A stretch of 64,000 bases of DNA, from assembly GCF_040939455.1 (NCBI RefSeq), contig NC_134120.1:58757501-58821500 (forward strand), given 5' to 3'. A program made the position numbers and the translations under genes. Positions 55,257-64,000 of the stretch are shown here, piece after piece. Source of the stretch: Microcebus murinus (Eukaryota; Chordata; Mammalia; Primates; Cheirogaleidae). The first letter of the stretch is position 1, and each line of letters starts with the position of its first letter. The notes beneath the pieces were generated by a model. That model did not search any database. It was not told the origin of the DNA and saw nothing but the letters and a program-made list of their open reading frames with translations.

Positions 55257-56100
55257 AAGAAGTTCTCATTGGCTCCTTCAGCATGATTGACTTTTAATAA
55301 TAATCAGATAAGTCATGCAATGTAGAAACCTAATAAATGTAATGATGTGAGAATCTTTTAGTTCAAGTACAATATACCATATCAGATATATACAGACCAC
55401 TGCAGAGAAATCATATAAAAGTGGATAAATCGTAATTTAGAAGGTAAAATTTACTTTATATCAGAAAGTTGAAGTAGCTAATGTTATAAACAATGAAGAG
55501 TCATGCTGAAGATAAGTTCTGTTATATCATACTGCAGATCTGCTTTGGATATCAGAGACTTGACACTGGAGAGAAAATGTGAGAGTGGACATCCCCAAAA
55601 GACCTGGTGTGTAGTTCTGATTCATCACTAAATGGATAAGTCACCTACTTTCACCAGGTCACAATTTCCTTATCTGGTAAATGAGTGATTTTGGATTTAG
55701 AAGATTTGCAGGATCCCTATAAGCTCTAAGTGCTACATACCTGTAAATATAATGAATGCTAGGAAATTCTTGAACTTTTACTGTTATATAGGTTGTCTAG
55801 ATGTTCCTATTCCACAGTCCGGTTTCTTTGGATGTTTTGATTCAAAATTTTCCACATCTACCAACCCCTATTACCCTTCCATGTCTCCCTTTCCTCCATT
55901 GTTATTTTCTCCTCTGAAACGTAGGCTGGTTACTACAAGGTGATGGAATAATTGAATGGATATTAATGCACTAGCATGCTGTTTTGAGTTCTCAATATTA
56001 AACTGTTGTTAAATAAGCTGATTATTTAGAAAACAATATAACTTAAATATAGTATTTAAGTACATAGAAATCAAATAAATACATATCTTTATATCATATT
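55257..56100 (+). other. 3' UTR region with decayed zinc-finger relics
   Basis: 55,305-55,425 reads as a worn finger: 'taataaatgtaatgatgtgagaatcttttagttcaagtac' resembles a finger's CNECGKSFSSST coding stretch, and 'cactgcagagaaatcatataaaagtg' a TGEKPYKC linker. A second linker-like remnant lies at 55,567-55,583 ('gacactggagagaaaat'). AATAAA-type signals occur near 55,333 and 56,074. Confidence 0.65.
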
Positions 56101-56864
56101 TTGGCTATCAAGTGAGAAGGAGAAGAAAGGAGCTGAACACTAATGGACATGGAAAAAATCTGACATATTAACAAAACTTTGCAACTCAAAACATATTCAG
56201 AACAATCATTGGGAGATTTTATACATCTATGGTTATTACAGTAGTTAAGATGGTTTCATTTATTTCACACACATTTACCAAGTTCTAAATATGTACTGGA
56301 CATGTTTAGAAAATCAAAATGAATAAAATATTCTTGTTTTCCAAGGGCTAAACTAATAAAGTGGCAGTGTGGTGGGAGAAGAAAGGAAGAATTTAAGCAA
56401 TAATGAGGCAGAATCTAGAAAACTAGGTAACTCGTTAAATATGGCCACTTGAATGAGAAGGAAAAGTTGAAGATGACTTGAATTTCTCATTTGGGTGGAC
56501 AGAGGTGGCATAATTAAAAACACATAAAGTTAACTAGTTTTGTGGAGCAAGAGTTCAGTTTGGGAGTATTTCAATGATTCTTTGGGACATCCAAGTGAAG
56601 AGAAGAAACAGGTCAGTGTTAAAGGATATGCTAAGAGTGCTGTCACTGAGTGGGTAAGTGGAGGTGACAGTAATCAGTAGAAGCTGAGAGGAATAAATAG
56701 CCAAAAAAAAAAAAAAAAAACCAGGAGAAGGTGTTGCTTCAGAAGTAAAAAGAAAATTCTGACACAGGGTTATAAATAGCTAGTATTGTCATATGCTATG
56801 GAGAGTAAAGTAATATAGAAATGTCATTTGGTTTTCGGTATTGATTTGAAACATGATTTAAACC
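56101..56864. other. Unassigned sequence
   Basis: No gene recognised; a 19-base A run lies at about 56,702-56,720. Confidence 0.5.
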
Positions 56865-56985
56865 ATGTGTGGTGGCATGCACCTGTAGTCCCAACTACTT
56901 TAGTGGCTAAGACAGGACAATCGCTTGAGGCCAGGAGTTTCAGGCTAGCTTGGACAACATAGCAAAACCCTGTCTTAAACAAAAA
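56865..56985 (+). mobile_element. Monomeric Alu-like element (FLAM type), plus strand
   Basis: A single Alu monomer: 'tgtggtggcatgcacctgtagtcccaactac', then 'cgcttgaggccaggagtttcaggctagcttgg' and 'caaaaccctgtcttaaac'. Confidence 0.85.
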
Positions 56986-59005
56986 GATCATTAAAAACCT
57001 CTGTAAATTTTATTGGGTCGAAGAGGGAGTTTAATGTTGAAAAGGATTTTCAGGAGAAGTTTAGAAACATAAATAGAAGGAGGCTAGGGTTGAGAGAGGG
57101 CATATCTATCTGAAGGCTTTGCCTACAATAAATGGAAACCCCAGTCAACAATGGCATAAACAAATAGGGATTTATTTATCTCACAAAATAAATCTGGAGG
57201 TGCTCGGCACTAGTTCACAGACAAAATAATTCAGTGTATTGAGTTTCATGGAGTTTCCATCATGGTCATATGATGGCAGCCATAGATTCAGGTCCACTAT
57301 CTGCATTCAAGGCAGGAAGAAAGGGGGTGGGTAGCAACAGCAACATCAGTGCCTTTTATCAGGAACATTTTCCCAGAAGCCCCTCAATAGACTCCTGATT
57401 ACGCCTCATTGATGACAACTGTGTTCCATGGCAGCAAGGGAGGTTGAGCATAGAAGTAGTTAACCCATCTAGCCTCAATAGTGGAAGTAGGCATAGAAAA
57501 GGGGTGTTGAGAATGGTGTTGATTGAGCCAGCCAACAACCTGCAAGGGTGTGTTTGTATGATTTAAGGTAAGATTGAGTAAGTTCATAACTTAAAAGAAG
57601 AGGCATGGGAGAGTCGGAAGGTACAGGAATGTGCAGCTAAAAGCGGGAAAATAATATTTGGAGCACAGGTGGAGCCTTTAGGAATCTTTCAACAGGAGGA
57701 AGGTAACTTTCCACTGTGAGGCAGGAATCAAGAAACAATGGGTACAGAAGATGTTTGTGATGGCAGTGGAGGAAATTCCCATGAATTCTTTGGCCCTTCA
57801 GCAACTCAGTCTCTGAGCTATGTGACTTCTCAAGGTTACTAGTCTATCAGTTTTGAGTCATCGCATCCATCCTAGGTTTCAATGCCTTCATTTCTCCCTC
57901 TTTTCCTTGCCATGTGCCTTCCTTTAGGTCCTTTATTTTGCTGCTTTCTTTATCATTTTCATCTATTTTCTACCTTTGCCTCCTCTCTGCCTCTTTTGTT
58001 CTCCATTTATATCTCTTGAGATCAGGGGTATAAAAAGTGTGAAGGGAGACTGAGTGAAGAGATAGAGATGATTAAACACCTGTGTTTCTGAGGATATTAT
58101 CAGTTCAGTGTTTTATTTCCTTTCTTTGCCTTTTCTAACTCCAGCAGTTTATATTTTGTAGTCAAGGAGACCCAGGATCTGCATGCTGAGTCAAGACAGA
58201 GTGTGTGTGGAAGAGTGGAGAAGCTCCATGTCAGAGATTTATCTCATTCTTCTCAAGCATCCAATCTTGGAATAGGGGAAAGGATGCTGTTTATTTGGGA
58301 AACACCTGGAAAGAGCATTCAGAGTATAAGGGTTTGGGAGAGAAGACTCTTGTCAAATCCTCTTGTTAAGCCCAAGCCCTTCACTTAGGTGTCCATTCTT
58401 AAGTAGAACTGAAGTTTTTGGTAGTATTTGAGAAAAAAAGGTTTTTCTTGTGACATGAAATATGGTATAGCCAGATCTCATGGCAACTGGGAGCCACCAG
58501 CAGCCAAGGATATTTATGTGCCCTCTCTCCCTCTCTCTTCATCCTCACCCCTCGCCACTGCTACCACCAGCACATGGGCTCTTGCTGCTCTTTCCATTGG
58601 CTCACTGATGGTTGGCTTCCCTTGCTTACCATTAAAGCTGCACATGACCCAAAATGTCAGCATCAGCCCTCACATTTGAGAAAGGTCATATCTAGTGAAC
58701 TTTCATTTCCTTTCTGACTCCCCAGTCTCTCTGTCCTAATTCTAAAATTCCATGAAAGAAACTCAGTTGGTCCAATCACCTTTTAAAGACAGGCCTCACA
58801 AGTCACTCTTTCTGGCCAAGTACCCATCCCCTTTTCAGTCAGCTGGTAGGAAGAAGGGCTACCATGTAGCCATTGCCCATGCAGTCAGTCCTGGGTAAAG
58901 CAAAATGTAATGGGTATGACCAGTATGTCATGAAATTATTTCCTGAGCACCTACTCAGTAGTTGCTGGAGATCTAGAACTCTAAAGAAGCTCATGATAGG
59001 GGAGT
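56986..59005. other. Unassigned intergenic sequence
   Basis: No gene or clear repeat recognised. Short open frames on both strands show no domain. Confidence 0.45.
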
Positions 59006-59160
59006 CATTTAGGAAATTCTACATGGTCTATGATTCGAGCATGGAGTAGAAGTCGAGAAGCAACAGGAAAGGAAGCTAAAGGAAGATCTTATTACATCAT
59101 CCTGCAAGGGTCCCAGCAAGGCCCAACAAAGGAACACCAGGAACTACTAGCAAGTAGCCA
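59006..59160. repeat. 150-bp direct duplication, copy 1
   Basis: Starts 'catttaggaaattctacatgg' and ends 'actactagcaagtagcca'. It is over 90 percent identical by eye to 59,823-59,977. Confidence 0.88.
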
Positions 59161-59269
59161 TTTAGATGCAGTAGGATAACTTCAAAGATAGCAAGAAACA
59201 ATGCCCTCTGGAACTACGGAGAAGCGAGTGATGAAAGTACTATTTTCTCTATGGGTGGGTCATGACTCA

Positions 59270-59388
59270 AAAGACTCTGATTGGTGGAGAATAGAGGTGG
59301 AGCTGCAGAATACGGTGTTCTCTCCTAAATTGTGATTGGTGGAGAATAGAGGTGGTGCTGCAGAATAAGTTATCCTCCTCCTAGATTG
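59270..59388. repeat. Tandem duplication of about 57 bp
   Basis: 'tgattggtggagaatagaggtgg(a/t)gctgcagaata' occurs at about 59,278 and 59,334, head to tail. Confidence 0.85.
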
Positions 59389-59822
59389 TGCATAACCCCC
59401 AACATCTGCATGCTCATGGGCACTGGCCTCTGGCTCCTAAAAAAGTCACAAAAGATCTGGAGGGGAAGGGACTGAAAATTTGATGAATGCTTAAGGATAG
59501 AATCGAGGTAGGTTACTTCCTGTACATATTGGCAGAATTCAATTCCTGCCTACAGTCAACAGACTTCTTAAGAGTGCTTTGCCTGTGCAGCATGTTGGAA
59601 GCACAAGGATGAGAAAGATACTGTTCCTACTCCTAGTGTAATTCATTCATGCACCTAATATTTATTGAGCTCATAGCATAGCTCAGCTTCTATGAATTGA
59701 CCTCTGATCCTGTTGTCAAGGAGCTGTTGCTATGGGAGTGAACCAGTTGGGTGCAGAGCAGATAGGAGAGGAAATGCCAAGATGGAGGGAAGAGCAGCCG
59801 TGATGGCAAGAAGGCACAGTGT

Positions 59823-59977
59823 ACATTTAGGAAATTCTACATGGTCTATGATTGGAGCATGAAGTAGAAGTCGAGAAGCAACAGGAAAGAAAGCTAAAGG
59901 AAGACCTTATTACATCATCCTGCAAGGGTCCCAGCAAGGCCCAACAAAGGAATACCAGGAACTACTAGCAAGTAGCC
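59823..59977. repeat. 150-bp direct duplication, copy 2
   Basis: Same orientation as copy 1, about 817 bases downstream. The flanks outside the duplicated block are different. Confidence 0.88.
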
Positions 59978-60554
59978 ACTGTCCTGAGGAAGAGTATTTA
60001 AGCAGGGCTGGTGGGGGTGGGGGGGATGCAGATCTTGGTCAAATATAAGTTCATTTGCATATCCATGATTAATAGTGAGATCAGACAGGACAAGGTGTCC
60101 TACAGACCACGTGTCTCTGAGGAGAGTGGATCATGATGAGAATCCTTGGTGTGTGTCTCGGAGGGCTGGTTGGGGGGTGGGATCTGGTAAGTGCTCAGAA
60201 CAGTTGAGTCAGTGTGTGAGTCCTGGCTAGACCAAAAGTGTACTAGACTTCAGAGGTTTCACAGTTTCTCTTCAGTTTGAATTCTTGAGTTTTGTTTGTT
60301 TGTTTGTTTGTTTAATTGCCTGTGGAAGGGTCCCTGCTAGGTACTCCTAACAGACTATAGCATCACCAGGATAAATGGTTCAGATAAATGGAGGTTTCAC
60401 CACTTTTTTCCGTTTTGGAAGACTTGGGCCCATGTATGTCAGCTTTCAGCCATCCTGGGCAACAGTAATGAGGACACCTTTGCACCTTTCCTTTGTCAGC
60501 AGGAGCAGGACTACTCGTTCTACTTACTAGACATGGGACCTCAGGCAAGGCTTA
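59978..60554. other. Unassigned sequence
   Basis: Nothing recognised apart from a (GTTT)n run at 60,294-60,313. Confidence 0.5.
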
Positions 60555-60690
60555 AGTTTAAGGTGTCAGTGTCTTAGTTTTCTCATTTGTTAATAGTGCA
60601 AACCTCATAGCTTTGGGTTGCATTAGATAATAATATAAAGTGCTTATAAAAGTGCCCAACATGTAGTTAGTATTCAGTATTATTAATCAT
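60555..60690 (+). mobile_element. MIR element, plus strand
   Basis: 'gtgtcttagttttctcatttgttaatagtgc' followed by 'aaagtgcttataaaagtgcccaacatgtagttagtattcag' is the MIR 3' half. Confidence 0.8.
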
Positions 60691-60839
60691 ACGCATTTAC
60701 CTGAAGACATAACAATTACAAACTCCTTAGCATGGCATCCAGAACTCTTAATTATCTTAGAATCACTAGGCTCTCAAAACAAATGCCTTGTTATATAACT
60801 GTGGGAGGTTATCCCTCACTTGATCTGCTGTAACTGCCT

Positions 60840-61400
60840 CCTTACTGGTTTCCTTGTTCCCCTCTAGCCCCACCATAGTCTGTTCTCCCAGAAGCTGACC
60901 AGTGATTCTATTAAAATGTGCTCAGCCATGTGACTCTGGCTCAGACCCCTCCAATGGTTTCCCATCACATAGAATATATCCAAAATTTCTATGATGGCTT
61001 TCAAGGCTTCTAGTTACCTCTGCAACCGCATCTTGCACACTCCTTTGTTCACTATGCCCTCACCAAGAATTCTAGCCTTGCCAAGCCTGAAACTCACCAA
61101 GCACACTTATCTCTCTCTGGACAAGATTTCTGTCCCCTCTCCTCAGAAGGCTCTCCTGCAGATATTCACATAGTTTCCTCCCTCACTGTATTCAAATTTC
61201 TGCTCAGATGTTACCTCCTCAAAAAAATTTCCCCCAACACTACTTAAAATCCCCCACCCTGTCACACCTTAACCCCTAGCACAGCTGTACTGTGTAAACA
61301 CTACCTGATAACTTCCATGAGCACAGGGTTGTCACAGCTACTTCTCCAGCCCCTAGAATAGTTCCTGACACATAAGTGTTTACGGAATGAAATCAGTAAG
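60840..61400 (+). mobile_element. L2 element, plus strand
   Basis: L2 3' end features in order: 'accaagaattctagcc', 'ctgctcagatgttacctcctcaaaaaaatttcccccaacactactta', 'cctagaatagttcctgacacataagtgtttacggaatgaa'. Confidence 0.82.
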
Positions 61401-61405
61401 ACCAC

Positions 61406-62086
61406 TGAGGACTGAACTCTAATTTTTTGCTAAAAACTCCTTCCTAAGGAGGCCAGCTGGGTTAGGCTGGCAAATGGTAAGGAGGCCAGCAGGGTTAGGC
61501 TGACAAACAGTAAATTCCCACTAAGCGGCTTTTGTTAACCAAACGAAGCAGTGGTTTACTTCCTGACCTGATTCTGGTATGGCATTAACATCACCTAAAA
61601 GATAAGAAGCCCCAGTCTTAACTCAAGCATCCTAGCAGATGCCTATTCTTAAATTTAAAGCATTTTAAAACATCCTAGCAGGCGCCTATTGTAAATTTAA
61701 AGTGTCCTCCTGTCTGGACCTCCCAGAGTGCTCATACCCTTATCTTAAAGTAAGCATATACTTTCTGGTCTTCTAGATAAAGACTAACTCTCTCAGCCAA
61801 TTGCCAGCCAAAGAATCTTTAAACCCACCTATAACCTGTAAGCCCCCACTTCGAGATGTCCCACCTTTTTGGGCCAAACCAATGTATGCCTCTCACATAT
61901 TGATTTGTGACTTTGCCTGTAACCCCTGTCTCTCTGAAAACGTATAAAACTGAACTGTAACCCAGCCACTGCGAGTCCACTTCCCCAAGGCGTCTTGGCA
62001 GTGGCTCCGGGTCATGGTCCTCAAATTTGGCTCAGAATAAATCTCTTTAAAATTATTTTACAGAGTTTGGCTTTTTTCCGTCGACA
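61406..62086 (+). mobile_element. Solo LTR, class I (gammaretrovirus-like)
   Basis: A 681-base element begins TGAGGACTG and ends GTCGACA, flanked by ccac on both sides (61,402-61,405 and 62,087-62,090), a four-base duplication as in class I ERVs. A TATA-like 'gtataaaac' lies near 61,943 and an AATAAA signal near 62,036. No internal genes adjoin it. The upstream part holds a 33-base tandem repeat at 61,446-61,511. Confidence 0.82.
61446..61511. repeat. 33-bp tandem repeat within the LTR
   Basis: Two copies of 'aaggaggccagc(t/a)gggttaggctg(g/a)caaa(t/c)(g/a)gt', head to tail, in the U3 part of the solo LTR. Confidence 0.85.
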
Positions 62087-62549
62087 CCACAAACAAAATG
62101 CTGTAGTGTCACATAAAGCCATTAACACTGCTCCCTAAAAGGTGGCCAATATCCCCTAATTCATAAACCTCAGGTCATGTTCTTTTTTTCCACCATCAAC
62201 AAAGTTAAAACCTTCTTATTGTTCCTTTTTTATCTCCATGACAATCACGTATTCAAAATATTATCTTATCCCTGCCCATCCCCACAAAATATGGTCAACA
62301 AATAACACCAAACTGTCCAAGACAGAGACTGCTTGACGTCCAGGCTCCTTCTCTCCCTCATCCTAACATCTGATAAGTCACCAAGAACAAAGTCTATTCG
62401 TGCCCCACTCTCGGTCCCCTTGGCCGCTACTCTGTTTCCAGCCACCATCAGTTCTATCCTGAGTCGCCGCCACAGTATGTCCCGGTCCAACATCCTTGTC
62501 CTCCCGAAATACTATCACGTCCACTGGACCAGGCACTGGCCCCACAGCC
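62087..62549. other. Flank between LTR and CpG island
   Basis: I see no gene. The CpG content rises gradually to the right. Confidence 0.5.
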
Positions 62550-63260
62550 AGGCCAGAAAGTATCGGTTGCTTGCTCGGGGGCAAGGGCGCAATTCTGCGC
62601 CTTTCCAAGTCTTTTCGGTGCGGTTCTCCGTCGGAACGCGCCTGGTCAGCTATTTATAGCCTCTTTCTCTTTCCTCGGGGCGTTCCCGGATCCGCTCTCG
62701 TCTGCGAGCAGGCGCCGCTCTCCTGCACTAAGCTCCTTTGTCCCGCCGTCAACGTTTTGCTTGTCCGTGTCTTCTCGAGCATTATTTCAAGGCAGAAGCC
62801 GAGTCAGAATGGGAACAGGACGGAACCAAATCCGCCCCAGCTGTGAGCGCAGGGGGTTAGCAGCCTGGAGGGACACCGCCTGGCAAAGGTAGTTCCGGCG
62901 TCCGGGGACTCTCTGCCCGAGGCTGCGGGCGGGGCCCCTGTGCGCAGGCGCACAGCACCACTGTCGCCGCAGAGGCTCCCTCTGGGAAGTGGAGTCTGGC
63001 AGCAGAATTGTCACAGCTCTGAGGCTTGTGGGAGTTTGGCTCAGCGGTTCCCAGGGCAACGCGCAAGCGCAGTTCTTATCCTGGCTGCAGTCCCCTGCTC
63101 ATTGTGTTCCGACAGCGAAGTGGCGGTGGCGCTCTCCCGCCGCCGGCAGAGGCTCCTGGAAGGGCAACCCAGGGCTGACCAGGCGCGGCGGCCAAGTCCG
63201 AGGGAGAGCGAGCGCAGTCATGGGGTAGTCGGGCCTGGGGAGAAGGTGGAGGGAAAAGCC
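62550..63260. promoter_or_regulatory. CpG island, probable promoter of the next gene
   Basis: CpG-dense sequence with many GC boxes. An X-box-like site, ggttcccagggcaac, lies at 63,046-63,060; its right half GGCAAC fits the RFX consensus RGYAAC and its left half has one mismatch. Direction of transcription and exon limits could not be decided from the sequence. Confidence 0.7.
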
Positions 63261-64000
63261 TAGGAGGTCCGGGTGGTGGTCCATTCTGGAGCACGCTGAT
63301 TTAATGCCCCAAACTTCCCGGAATGTGTGTCTGAGATTTGATTCCTAGCAGAAAAAGGGAGGATAGCCCGCTATGGGCATCTTGGATTTGGGGTCGGAAT
63401 CTGTGAGTGCATGTGGAGGAGGATGGGCTCAGGGCCTCCGGCGTGTGTGTTGGACCTGACTCCGGGAAACTCCTTACTCTGAGTTGACAGATATGCGCCT
63501 GGTGTGGTTCTCAGCTCTGTATGAGGAACTCGGAAGGGCAGGGACACCGCTGTGCAGGCCTTGCAGCAGCTCCTCCCGGGACCTGGCAGAGTGGGGGGGG
63601 CGGGGGGTGGAAGGGTGTGTTGTGTGAATGTGATTTCTAATCTCCCCCACCCCCAACACACACAAATGCGCTGCTTCTGGCTGTCTTTTGACTCCAGGTC
63701 AACCATATTGGGCCCCAGCGAATGAGAAGCCTGAGGCCAGAGAAGAGGCTTGTACTGAAAGAGTTGGACTGTGAAGATCCAGCCTTGTTTTTGAGGAGAA
63801 AGAAGACGACCCTCCAACGCCTCTTCTTCCACTCCCCTCCCAGGATTAGGCAGCTGTTCCAGGAAGAGACACAATTCTCTTGAAACCTCAGTGAGGCCGG
63901 AGGGTGGGTAGAAAGCGTGAGAACTGGGACTGGAGCAAACTTTGTGCAAGAAGTCACGTACAGAAGGGATAGATACAGAAGGGAAGACATGGAGGATCTG
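63261..64000. other. Unassigned sequence at the right edge
   Basis: Moderate GC, overlapping short frames on both strands, no domain recognised. A minus-strand frame at 63,371-63,949 is 192 codons but has no known motif and lies beside the CpG island, so it may be a chance frame. Confidence 0.4.

Overview
This is vertebrate nuclear DNA, almost certainly from a strepsirrhine primate and most likely a lemur. The evidence is its repeat content. There are dimeric Alu elements carrying an extra AT-rich linker (the 'ttggccaattaatttcttt' type block between the monomers), as in lemuriform Alus, together with a young L1 family whose 3' UTR differs from the human one, and ancient mammalian L2, MIR, L1M, MaLR and hAT copies. 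There is no bacterial-style gene organisation, and nearly all the short open frames are chance frames inside repeats.

Layout. 1-350 is a CAC/CCA trinucleotide microsatellite. 350-7027 is mostly unassigned sequence with a GC-rich, CpG-rich block at about 5,390-6,700 that includes a C-rich minisatellite. 7028-12882 is a minus-strand class I endogenous retrovirus with two LTRs, a tRNA-Phe primer-binding site and decayed gag, pro and pol. A large internal deletion has removed integrase and much of env. 14,690-23,222 is a nest of retrotransposons. It holds a plus-strand L1 split by an Alu, then a minus-strand L1 of the same family that was hit by two processed pseudogenes, H3-3A (H3.3) and LIN28A, each with its own target-site duplication. 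A solo betaretrovirus-like LTR follows at 23,326-23,653.

The only real protein-coding gene I can support is a plus-strand KRAB C2H2 zinc-finger gene. Its likely parts are a CpG-island promoter and non-coding first exon at about 33.1-33.8 kb, a KRAB-A exon (41,753-41,879), a KRAB-B exon (42,192-42,280) and a final exon with 13 intact fingers (53,780-55,256). Two single-base frame breaks, both in A7 runs, separate these parts in the sequence as given. The introns hold a UBLCP1 processed pseudogene, many repeats, and a roughly 790-bp CCTT tetranucleotide array beside an Alu. After the gene come decayed fingers, then mostly unassigned sequence with a 150-bp direct duplication, a solo class I LTR (61,406-62,086) and a second CpG island (about 62,550-63,260) that probably marks the promoter of the next gene.

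The genes do not form a pathway. The KRAB-zinc-finger gene belongs to the family that typically silences retroelements, and it lies among many such elements, but nothing in the sequence shows which element it recognises. I found no clearly new biological system. The most interesting items are the double retrocopy nest, the H3-3A retrocopy that seems to preserve an alternative splice donor, the tRNA-Phe-primed provirus, and the frame status of the zinc-finger gene.
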